Shown: positions 6,505-12,799 of the stretch, one piece after another
Position numbering within the stretch: the first letter of the stretch is position 1
Layout: each line of letters begins with the position of its first letter
Assembly: GCA_031281895.1 (NCBI GenBank)
Contig: JAITET010000095.1
Location: 1 to 12,799 of the forward strand
Origin: Puniceicoccales bacterium
GTDB lineage: Bacteria; Verrucomicrobiota; Verrucomicrobiia; Opitutales; JAIRKQ01
Reading direction: 5' to 3'
Length of the DNA stretch: 12,799 bases
Program-made: the position numbers and the translations under genes
Notes under the pieces: model-generated
Told to the model about the DNA's origin: nothing
Database searches by the model: none
The model's input: only the letters and a program-made list of their open reading frames with translations

Positions 6505-8283
6505 CTATTTTAGCCCCTGCTGTTTTTGGTATAGGCTGTAATAAATTGAATCCGTTTGGTGTAGGAGCTCTTTCGGCGATCCAACTTCGGCAATTTTCCC
6601 CTGATCTAATACAAAAACCACGTCCACGATGGACATCATCGTAAATCTGTGGGAAATGAGAATTGTGGTTCGATTTTTTGTTAGATTCTCTATGCCGATG
6701 TGTACCTCGTGTTCACTATTGGCATCCAGTGCCGACGTGGCCTCATCGAAGATAAGAATAGGGGCATCGCGTAGGAATGCTCGAGCAATGGCAATTCGTT
6801 GTTTCTGCCCTCCCGATAATCTTGCCCCTCCTTCGCCAACCATGGTATCGTATCCATTTTCCAAATTCAAAATAAATCCATGGGCGTAGGCTTTTTTCGA
6901 GGCTTCGACCACCTGTTCGAAGGAGGCATCGGGGGCACTCCATTTGATATTATCACACATCGTTCCATTGATTAACGTTGGCGACTGAGGCACATAGGAG
7001 ATGTTTTTCCTAAGATCCTTCAGTTTCATGCTGCGAATGTCGATCCCATCAATTTGGACAGCTCCAGCGGTTACGTCATAGAAGCGAAGTATTAGGTTTG
7101 CCATCGTCGTTTTTCCCGCACCACTACTTCCCACGAGTGCATAGGTTTTTCCATGTTTCATTTGGACAGCGATATCACATAGTGCCATTTTCGATTCCCC
7201 ATAGGAAAATGAAATATTGTCAAAGGTGATATCCCCTATCAACTTGCCAACTGGTACCGGATGCACAGGATCGTAGATTTTTTCAGGAATGTTCAACAAC
7301 TCTTCTATGCGCGATAGGCTAGCGGATCCAGCCTTTAATCTGTTATTTAATTCGGCAATTTTTTTAATCGGTTCGTAGCTCAGGTATAACGCCCCCGTCA
7401 ATGCTATAAATACGGATGGTTGGATTTGCATTTTATAGGAAAAAAACATGGCAAAACCTATCCCAACGGAAGCTACTATTTCTATAATTGGAGAGACAAT
7501 GATGGAGTATTTCAATGATTTCATCACGGAACTCATAACGTTTCCACACATGCTCCGATAGAGAGACACTTCACTTTCCTCCATTGCAAACGCACGGATT
7601 TCTTGGACGGCGGATAGGTTGTGGGCCAATTTTGTCGTGATGCTTTCCGTTGTTTGTTGCAACCCCATTGCTTTTTCTTGCATTTTCTTTCCGATGGCTT
7701 TAATGGGGAAAACGACTAGAGCAACCGCCAGGAAAAATATCAATAAAATTATCACATTCGAATGTTTGTAGCATAAAAATATTAAAGCTCCAATTGCCCC
7801 TATCAGTGCTATTGGCTGTTTTATGATCTCCTGGGAGACGGAAATAATGGTTTCCTGTAGAATGGCGGTATCGTTCAATGAGCGGGTAATTAATGCTCCC
7901 GGTTCAGTTTTTTTGAAATATTCTATGGGCAATCTTTGAATTTTGTCAAATATCATAACCCGCAACCCTTGCAAAATTTTTTGACCACAAAACCCTAGGT
8001 AATAGGCATTAATTATCGAAAAAGTTGCCCTAAGTGTCATGGCAATAACAGGAGCTATGGAGACCACAAGCAGCATGTAAAGCGGGAGATCAACGCGAGA
8101 AAATACCTTTTCCGAGGAAAATTTCAAAATTACCGGTATGCAAAATCCACTGGAAATTCCATACAGAATGCCCGCCATAATCGCCAACAAAAATTTTAGT
8201 TTTGAGTCTTTCAAAAAACTAAAGTACTTCAAAAAACCAGCTTTTTTGTGAAAACCTTTACGACATTTCTTCCCGAAATTCAT
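6505..8283 (-). CDS. MsbA-like ABC exporter (fused permease and ATPase)
   Basis: A half-transporter of 592 residues from the ATG at 8283, with the size and order of MsbA and related lipid or multidrug exporters. The permease part (about 25-320) holds roughly six membrane helices and ends in the conserved GALYLSYEPIKK stretch. The ATPase part has an A-loop region near FDNISFSYG, Walker A GSSGAGKTT (385-393), Q-loop SYVPQSPTLINGT, signature LSGGQ (489-493), Walker B ILIFDE with catalytic Glu514, and an H-loop in LISHRF. It should work as a homodimer in the inner membrane. Lipid A-core flipping is plausible given the LPS-type glycosyltransferase nearby, but the substrate cannot be read from sequence. 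An upstream in-frame TTG at 8301 would add six residues. The gene diverges from dxr. Confidence 0.92.
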   Translation of the reverse strand: MNFGKKCRKGFHKKAGFLKYFSFLKDSKLKFLLAIMAGILYGISSGFCIPVILKFSSEKVFSRVDLPLYMLLVVSIAPVIAMTLRATFSIINAYYLGFCGQKILQGLRVMIFDKIQRLPIEYFKKTEPGALITRSLNDTAILQETIISVSQEIIKQPIALIGAIGALIFLCYKHSNVIILLIFFLAVALVVFPIKAIGKKMQEKAMGLQQTTESITTKLAHNLSAVQEIRAFAMEESEVSLYRSMCGNVMSSVMKSLKYSIIVSPIIEIVASVGIGFAMFFSYKMQIQPSVFIALTGALYLSYEPIKKIAELNNRLKAGSASLSRIEELLNIPEKIYDPVHPVPVGKLIGDITFDNISFSYGESKMALCDIAVQMKHGKTYALVGSSGAGKTTMANLILRFYDVTAGAVQIDGIDIRSMKLKDLRKNISYVPQSPTLINGTMCDNIKWSAPDASFEQVVEASKKAYAHGFILNLENGYDTMVGEGGARLSGGQKQRIAIARAFLRDAPILIFDEATSALDANSEHEVHIGIENLTKNRTTILISHRFTMMSIVDVVFVLDQGKIAEVGSPKELLHQTDSIYYSLYQKQQGLK

Positions 8284-8319
8284 CTTCAATTTTAGTTCCA
8301 ATGGCCAATAATAGTCTTA

Positions 8320-8353
8320 CAAAAATTTGCCATTGCAATAATTAAAATTTTTG
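8320..8353. repeat. AT-rich inverted repeat between the ABC exporter and dxr
   Basis: CAAAAATTT (8320-8328) and AAATTTTTG (8345-8353) are perfect 9-base inverted copies around a 16-base centre that contains the palindrome ATTGCAAT (8332-8339). It sits in the divergent gap between two starts, so an operator or a promoter-region fold is possible. The high AT content makes chance a real alternative. I find no convincing -35/-10 pair for either gene here. Confidence 0.35.
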
Positions 8354-8354
8354 C

Positions 8355-8358
8355 AGGA
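8355..8358 (+). promoter_or_regulatory. Shine-Dalgarno deciding the dxr start
   Basis: AGGA lies only 2 bases before the ATG at 8361 but 8 bases before the ATG at 8367. Normal spacing favours 8367 as the start. Confidence 0.5.
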
Positions 8359-8366
8359 CTATGTCC

Positions 8367-9524
8367 ATGTTTCGTCATATAATAATCTTTGGGGCAACGG
8401 GATCAGTCGGAACAAGCACGCTAAATATTATCAGGCGTAATCGCCACCATTTTAATGTGGTTGGCATAGCAGCAAATACCAACGTGGAAAAGTTAGCGCA
8501 AATAGCCCATGAATTTAGCGTTCCGAATATTGGAGTTTTCGACAAACATGCCTTCGCTGGAAAAGATTCACTGTTTAAACGGGGGACACATTTTTTTGTG
8601 GGCGAAGATGGCCTATGCGAACTCGTCCAACTTTCCGAAGCTGTTGCTGTGCTGATGGCAATGGTCGGAATTGGGGGGTTGAAACCGACCATGGCTGCCC
8701 TTGAAAGTAAAAAAACTCTCCTCCTTGCCAGCAAGGAAATTCTCGTCGCCGCTGGAAAATTTGTCATGGAATCTGCCAAGGCAAATGGTGGTCAAATATT
8801 GCCTGTAGACAGTGAACATAATGCCATTTTTCAGTGTTTGCTGGGCAATGGCAATGGTTTTGTTGATAGATTGATCCTAACCGCTTCGGGGGGACCTTTT
8901 AGAAATTTTTCACGGCAGGAAATGGAAAACATCAGTGTCGAACAAGCCCTCCGTCATCCAATTTGGAACATGGGGAAAAAAATTACCATTGACTCTGCAA
9001 CGATGGCCAACAAAGCCTTGGAGATTGTGGAGGCCAAATGGCTATTTGACGTTCCCGGAGACCGTATCGATGTAATAGTTCATCCGGAAAGTATCGTCCA
9101 TTCAATGGTAAAGTTTTGTGACGGATCCGTAATCGCCCAAATGTGTCCACCGAACATGGAGTATCCCATTGCAAATTGCCTATTTTTCCCGGAGAGGGAA
9201 CGGCTAGTAAAGCCGAGCATAGATTTTGTTGAACAGGGCAAGCTAAATTTTTTTGCTCCAGACGCTACAAAATTTCCCCACCTGTCCATCATTCGTCGAT
9301 GTTTGAAAGCGGACAGCAATGCCTGTGCCGTTTTTCAAGCGGCCAATGAAGTAGCCGTCGATGAATTTCTAAATCACAGGATACAATTTACACAGATCAG
9401 CGAAATAGTGGCTAGGACGTTGGACATCTATCCTGGAGAACCCATGACATCCCTTAAAAGTTGCGAAGAATCTGTCATGGAAGCACGTAATGCTGCTAAA
9501 GGCATTGCCAAAGGGTTCAACTAA
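8367..9524 (+). CDS. dxr: 1-deoxy-D-xylulose 5-phosphate reductoisomerase
   Basis: Dxr converts DXP to MEP with NADPH and a divalent metal, the committed step of the non-mevalonate isoprenoid route. Numbered from the ATG at 8367 (385 residues), the NADPH-binding GATGSVGTST is at 9-18. ASKEILVAAG at 121-130 contains the conserved substrate-side Lys. The metal ligands are Asp148 and Glu150 in PVDSEHN and Glu219 in NKALEIVEAKWLF. TASGGPF (173-179) is the flexible-loop entry, and HPIWNMGKKITIDSATM follows as usual. All catalytic residues are present and length is normal. An ATG at 8361 would add two residues but has poor Shine-Dalgarno spacing. The MFS gene follows after 47 nt on the same strand and may be co-transcribed. 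Confidence 0.96.
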   Translation: MFRHIIIFGATGSVGTSTLNIIRRNRHHFNVVGIAANTNVEKLAQIAHEFSVPNIGVFDKHAFAGKDSLFKRGTHFFVGEDGLCELVQLSEAVAVLMAMVGIGGLKPTMAALESKKTLLLASKEILVAAGKFVMESAKANGGQILPVDSEHNAIFQCLLGNGNGFVDRLILTASGGPFRNFSRQEMENISVEQALRHPIWNMGKKITIDSATMANKALEIVEAKWLFDVPGDRIDVIVHPESIVHSMVKFCDGSVIAQMCPPNMEYPIANCLFFPERERLVKPSIDFVEQGKLNFFAPDATKFPHLSIIRRCLKADSNACAVFQAANEVAVDEFLNHRIQFTQISEIVARTLDIYPGEPMTSLKSCEESVMEARNAAKGIAKGFN

Positions 9525-9571
9525 TTATCGTCTATGCTTGCAATTCGATAGCTTTAACCAATCTTGGTGAC

Positions 9572-10795
9572 ATGTTTGAAAATTTCTCAAAAACTAAAAC
9601 GGCCAGGCAAATGTTTTTGTTCGATAGTTGTCGTTGTTTTTGCGGAGGGATAATAGAAGCGCTATTTAAAAATCTTGCACTGGTAATTGCCATTCGAATT
9701 TTCCATGCATCAAAAACGGCCAAATCATTTTTGGTTTCCGCTGGCTTTATTGGATACTTTATTACCACCATTACTCAGGCCTTTGCAGCCAAACAGGAAC
9801 GATTTACCACCATGGACTTTTGCAAAAAGTATATGCTTTCCCTTGCACTGCTTATTTTTGCCTCAATTTTTGTAAGGTCACTCCCGGTATTTCTAATCCT
9901 GATGATGTTGGCCACCATGATTTTTAAACAACCCGTGCCTTTGATAGAAGATGCCTATGGCCAAAATTATTCTCCCCAGGAACGGGGTAGTCGACTGGCA
10001 TTTGTCCTGATGGTTATACCTCTGTCTGCCATAATGTTTTCCCTCATGGGGAGTAAGCTGATGGATTTTAATTTGCAGAATTACAAACTAATTCTTTTCA
10101 TGGTGTCTCTATCGGCCGTGGGTTCGGCGATGTCGTTTTCCAAAATACCATCCCGGATTTTGCCGCAGCGAAAAGAAAAATCTATCTTTTCTAACCTGAA
10201 GCTCATTTTTCAAGATAAGCTGTTCGGCATGATATTACTTTGGTGGTCATTTGCAGGAGTCGCCACTCAAATGTTAAACCCTTTACGAACAGAGTTTCTA
10301 ATCAATAGCATGTATGGAATAAACGCTTCCAATATATTTGAAACGGTTGCATGCATGGCCATTCCTTACACTTTTAGGATTTTAAGCTCGCTGCTATGGG
10401 GATATTTCTTCGATAGGGCAAAACTTATAACCGTAAAATTAATGGTTAACGCCTTTGCAATACTCGGGTTTTTATTATTTTTTCATTGTAAATCAAGAAA
10501 TCTTATCATTTTAGCTTCCATATTTGCTGGAATTGCCTGGGGAGGAGGGGAAATAATTTGGTGCCTATGGGTAACAAAGATCGCTCCTAGGGAAAATTTT
10601 AGTTCCTACATGAGTGCGAATGTTACCATCGTTGGGTTGAGGGGATTACTGGCACCATTTCTTGGATATGGTTTATCCCATTACCTAACATTGCAAGAAA
10701 TAAGCTACGTAGGCTCGGCCTTCGTCTTGATATCTAGTTTGGGACTTTTTTCACTTAGAAAGCATCCGCGATTCACTGGGAACAAGGTACAATGA
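9572..10795 (+). CDS. Major facilitator superfamily transporter
   Basis: A 407-residue integral membrane protein with about 11-12 hydrophobic segments in two halves separated by a basic central loop (about 190-210, SKIPSRILPQRKEK), the layout of MFS carriers. A charged loop with RGSRLAF (about 137-143) precedes the fifth segment. The second half has LLWGYFFDRAK, a loop resembling the MFS motif between helices. No substrate can be assigned from sequence. GGTG lies shortly before the ATG, a weak ribosome-binding site. The stop overlaps the lgt start in ATGA (10792-10795), so the two proteins are probably translationally coupled. The pairing with lgt hints at an envelope role, such as export of a wall or lipid component, but this is speculative. 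Confidence 0.85.
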   Translation: MFENFSKTKTARQMFLFDSCRCFCGGIIEALFKNLALVIAIRIFHASKTAKSFLVSAGFIGYFITTITQAFAAKQERFTTMDFCKKYMLSLALLIFASIFVRSLPVFLILMMLATMIFKQPVPLIEDAYGQNYSPQERGSRLAFVLMVIPLSAIMFSLMGSKLMDFNLQNYKLILFMVSLSAVGSAMSFSKIPSRILPQRKEKSIFSNLKLIFQDKLFGMILLWWSFAGVATQMLNPLRTEFLINSMYGINASNIFETVACMAIPYTFRILSSLLWGYFFDRAKLITVKLMVNAFAILGFLLFFHCKSRNLIILASIFAGIAWGGGEIIWCLWVTKIAPRENFSSYMSANVTIVGLRGLLAPFLGYGLSHYLTLQEISYVGSAFVLISSLGLFSLRKHPRFTGNKVQ

Positions 10796-11619
10796 TCCTG
10801 GGATACTACATTCACAGCATTAACCCGTTTGCCATTAAATTTTCCGAACGATGTTTCATCGAAGGAATTCGGTGGTATGGTATTTTTTATTTGCTGACAT
10901 TTGGATTCATGTTTTTTGCACTAAATTTTTATTCTAAAAAAAACAAGTCTCCCCTATCGGGAGAACAGAACATATCTTTTCTAAGCTATGCAATCGCAGG
11001 TGTCATAGCTGGTGGCCGCATAGGATATACGCTCCTATATTGCCCAGGCACATTTATCCGTAACCCACTGGAAATTTTTGCTATTTGGCATGGTGGGATG
11101 TCTAGCCATGGAGGATTTGTCGGAATTATCATCGCGATGATTATTTTTTGTAAAAAAAGTAATGTGTCACTGCTATCCTTGGCGGACATTTGCTCGACCA
11201 TTGCACCTTTTGGTTTTTTACTTGGCCGCATTGCAAATTTTATCAACGGTGAGCTCTATGGAAAAATTACAAATGTCAAATGGGCAGTGATCTTTCCCCA
11301 AAGTAGCTACTCTCCATTGTGCCTTTCTGTGATTCCTGCCCGACACCCTTCCCAACTCTACGAAGCTTTCCTGGAAGGGTTACTATTATTTGTGTATATG
11401 CAGACCCGCTTCTGGACCAAAGAAAAGATTACCCCGGGAAAACTCAGTGGAGAATTTTTAATATTGTATTCAATTTTTAGAATTTCCGTGGAATTCTTTC
11501 GTGAGCCCGATGCACAACTAATCCTTGGCATGTCTCGTGGGCAGTTCTATTCAGTCTTTTTACTGTTGTTTGGCATAGCTTTACTGCTCAGAACATGCCG
11601 CCAAGTACAACAACGATAA
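10792..11619 (+). CDS. lgt: Prolipoprotein diacylglyceryl transferase
   Basis: Lgt moves diacylglycerol from phosphatidylglycerol to the lipobox cysteine of prolipoproteins in the inner membrane, the first step of lipoprotein maturation. The 275 residues contain about seven hydrophobic segments and the family motifs in order: AGGRIGYTLLY (73-83), HGGMSSHGG (100-108) with the essential His, the signature GRIANFINGELYG (145-157) with the essential Arg, HPSQLYEA (185-192), and FREPD (236-240) followed by LGMSRGQFYS. Length is normal. It begins inside the stop of the MFS gene (ATGA). I see no strong rho-independent terminator after its TAA. A transposase remnant lies about 108 bases further on. 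Confidence 0.95.
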   Translation: MILGYYIHSINPFAIKFSERCFIEGIRWYGIFYLLTFGFMFFALNFYSKKNKSPLSGEQNISFLSYAIAGVIAGGRIGYTLLYCPGTFIRNPLEIFAIWHGGMSSHGGFVGIIIAMIIFCKKSNVSLLSLADICSTIAPFGFLLGRIANFINGELYGKITNVKWAVIFPQSSYSPLCLSVIPARHPSQLYEAFLEGLLLFVYMQTRFWTKEKITPGKLSGEFLILYSIFRISVEFFREPDAQLILGMSRGQFYSVFLLLFGIALLLRTCRQVQQR

Positions 11620-11726
11620 AACGGCAAATTTCCTCGATTTCTCACCCCTAGATGTACAGTCCCATATTGTAATGGAGAGAAAAAGGTGATAGAATACGAA
11701 TTACTAAAAAAAATAGGGGAGTCACC

Positions 11727-11807
11727 GTGGGACAAATACTATACGGATGCGCCAAAACGACGGAGGCAGTGCGCAGAGCGACACAAGATAGTCAAAAGAG
11801 TATATAG
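11727..11807 (+). pseudogene. Remnant of an IS481-type transposase, N-terminal 26 codons then a stop
   Basis: From the GTG at 11727 the reading frame gives 26 residues containing GQILYGCAKTTEAVRRA and ending DSQKSI, then TAG at 11805. This closely resembles the N-terminus I recall for one IS481-family group (MGQxLHGxAxTTEAVRRAIQxSQxS), where the intact protein continues into a helix-turn-helix beginning LRxLAKRYGIN. Nothing resembling that continuation is found in any forward frame downstream, so the element is both interrupted and largely deleted. A good Shine-Dalgarno (AGGGGAG, 11715-11721) precedes the GTG. A possible left end is TGTACAGTCCCATATTG at 11653-11669, since IS481 ends start with TGT. 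No right end was found. It is surely non-functional. Confidence 0.65.
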
Positions 11808-12001
11808 TCGTTGTAATTGAAAAAGGCATGTTTGTGCAGGCAAAAGCTGGAAGTTACAGGTAGAAAGTTGCAAGCAAAGGTGTCTTTTCAACGAAGATAA
11901 CTATATACATCTGGGGGATGCAGATCAAAGACAGGATAAATAGGCGAAACTTTGCAAAATTTCTTGCACAAATCACAGCGATGGTTATCCTTAGATAAAG
12001 G
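11808..12001. other. Gene-poor stretch between the transposase scar and the repeat-protein gene
   Basis: All six frames are broken by stops and no product is recognised. No tRNA, rRNA or known structured RNA can be seen. Its base composition looks like decayed sequence left after deletion of the insertion element. A sequence with a faint TTGCAC box (11964-11969) could act as a promoter for the next gene, but I see no matching -10. Confidence 0.5.
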
Positions 12002-12003
12002 AT
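11987..12003 (+). promoter_or_regulatory. Small hairpin covering the start of the repeat-protein gene
   Basis: ATCCTT (11987-11992) and AAGGAT (11998-12003) are inverted copies around the 5-base loop AGATA. The right arm contains AAGG, the only Shine-Dalgarno-like bases, and the first two bases of the ATG at 12002. If it folds in mRNA, it would hide the start. The stem is short and the function is inferred. Confidence 0.3.
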
Positions 12004-12799
12004 GGAAGTTGAAACAGGAGTAAGAGATCAAATTAAAAACTTGCGGAATGAAGCTAGGAGTAATCGTGCGGCCAGAGAGTGCATTTTAACAATAAATGGT
12101 AGAGAATGTAAGGTAACAGCAAATCCCGTCATAACCGGGTGGTGGATTTTCAAAAGGATTGCAAAAACAGAAATTACAATTGAGTTCTCAACTTTAGATT
12201 CACGGAAATGTGAGGTTCAGTTTGTCTATAACAGAGGAAGAGGGGTTAACCAAGGAATTGAAAATTTTATAGAAAAATTACAAGAGATTCCTTCCGCGGA
12301 AGCCGGCGACCCCAAGGGTTCCCAAGCTGTCCCAGAAAGAGCGACCACCGAAACCCAACCTGATAGCGGTGGCACCAGCAAATCCACAGATACCAGCGAA
12401 TCCACAGATCATACATCTGTTCCTTCCGCGGAAGTCGGTGGCTCCAAGGATTCCCCTGTCACAGAAAGTGCGACCGTCGATACCACACCTGATAGCGGTG
12501 GCACCAGCGAATCCACAGATCATACATCTGTTCCTTCCGCGGAAGCCGGCGGCCCCAAGGGTTCCCAAGCTGTCCCAGAAAGTGCGACCGTCGAGAGTCC
12601 AACTGGTAGCGGTGGCACCAGCGAATCCTCAAAACCCACATCTGTTTCTTCTACGGAAGTCGGTGGCCCCAAGGGTTCCCAAGCTATCCCAGAAAGTGCG
12701 ACCGTCGAGAGTCCAACTGGTAGCGGTGGCACCAGCGAATCCTCAAAACCCACATCTGTTTCTTCTACGGAAGTCGGTGGCCCCAAGGGTTCCCAAGCT
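12002..12799 (+). CDS. Tandem-repeat protein with novel N-terminal domain (partial, runs off right edge)
   Basis: The frame opens at the ATG at 12002, directly after an in-frame TAA at 11996-11998, and stays open for 266 codons to the end of the window. Residues 1-96 form a unique domain, basic and mixed alpha/beta in look, with NLRNEARSNRAARECILTIN near the start, GWWIFKRIAKTEITIEF in the middle and NFIEKLQEI at its end. I do not recognise it. It has no signal peptide or membrane segment. From residue 97 on there are four full repeats and part of a fifth, of 44, 37, 38, 38 and 13 residues, rich in Ser, Thr, Pro, Gly and Glu, with the shared core SGGTS. The Shine-Dalgarno AAGG abuts the ATG, so the start is only moderately sure. 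The minus strand is also open across the repeats, but only as a shadow of them. Secretion by a signal-less route or an intracellular role is possible; no function is claimed. Confidence 0.75.
   Translation, partial: MEVETGVRDQIKNLRNEARSNRAARECILTINGRECKVTANPVITGWWIFKRIAKTEITIEFSTLDSRKCEVQFVYNRGRGVNQGIENFIEKLQEIPSAEAGDPKGSQAVPERATTETQPDSGGTSKSTDTSESTDHTSVPSAEVGGSKDSPVTESATVDTTPDSGGTSESTDHTSVPSAEAGGPKGSQAVPESATVESPTGSGGTSESSKPTSVSSTEVGGPKGSQAIPESATVESPTGSGGTSESSKPTSVSSTEVGGPKGSQA
12290..12799 (+). repeat. In-frame tandem repeat array, units of about 111-132 bp
   Basis: Units run 12290-12421 (132 bp), 12422-12532 (111), 12533-12646 (114), 12647-12760 (114) and 12761-12799 (39, cut by the edge). 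All lengths are multiples of three. The first unit carries an extra six residues from an internal duplication of a STDTSE-like segment. Units 3 and 4 differ at six positions, all transitions and all in the first 40 bases; their last 74 bases are identical. The 39 visible bases of unit 5 are identical to unit 4. The first three units begin near the palindrome TTCCGCGGAA. The array looks richer in GC than the rest of the window. It probably continues to the right. Confidence 0.92.

Noticed and set aside
8375..8819. Minus-strand open frames within dxr
   Set aside because: They are shadows of the dxr coding sequence, which has all its catalytic motifs.
11547..11735. Minus-strand frame across the end of lgt
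   Set aside because: It overlaps the conserved end of lgt and the transposase remnant and has no recognisable features.
12278..12786. Three overlapping minus-strand frames in the repeat region
   Set aside because: Repeats in multiples of three keep several frames open. The plus-strand frame is continuous from an ATG and a unique N-terminal domain into the repeats, so the minus frames are best read as shadows.
12290..12799. CRISPR-like array
   Set aside because: The units are contiguous 111-132 bp coding repeats with no alternating short repeat and unique spacer.

Overview
The window reads as a chromosomal segment of a Gram-negative bacterium with modest GC (roughly 40% by eye). Envelope genes show the Gram-negative character: a DAP-type MurE, an Lgt, an MsbA-like lipid exporter and a WaaE/KdtX-like sugar transferase. 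Isoprenoids come from the MEP pathway (Dxr). The style of the AccD, of the small sigma-linked membrane protein and of several others suggests Verrucomicrobiota, perhaps Opitutia/Puniceicoccales. That placement is an inference from remembered family resemblance, not a computed result.

Layout. (1) Positions 1-1527, minus strand: a very tight three-gene unit of an ECF sigma factor, a single-pass membrane protein (candidate anti-sigma factor), and a lipoprotein with a trypsin/HtrA-like domain that runs off the left edge. The catalytic His and Asp positions of that domain appear to be replaced. (2) Positions 1604-2877, plus strand: a family 2 glycosyltransferase and an unrecognised small membrane protein. 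The sigma unit and the glycosyltransferase diverge from promoters whose -35 boxes overlap almost completely. (3) Positions 2869-5973, minus strand: comF, accD and murE, packed with a 2-nt gap and then a 53-nt overlap, behind a strong Shine-Dalgarno. (4) Positions 6025-6462, plus strand: a stand-alone SufU-type Fe-S scaffold. (5) Positions 6505-8283, minus strand: an MsbA-like ABC exporter. (6) Positions 8367-11619, plus strand: dxr, an MFS transporter and lgt, the last two coupled by an ATGA overlap. (7) Positions 11620-12001: a gene-poor 382-bp interval holding a broken remnant of an IS481-type transposase. (8) Positions 12002-12799, plus strand: the start of an open-ended gene whose product has a unique N-terminal domain of about 96 residues followed by tandem 37-44 residue Ser/Thr/Pro/Gly-rich repeats. 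It has no stop codon inside the window.

Most genes are core envelope and biosynthesis functions. Lgt would lipidate proteins such as the HtrA-like lipoprotein at the left edge. The most unusual parts are the sigma/membrane protein/degenerate protease unit and the repeat-bearing gene beside the transposon scar.
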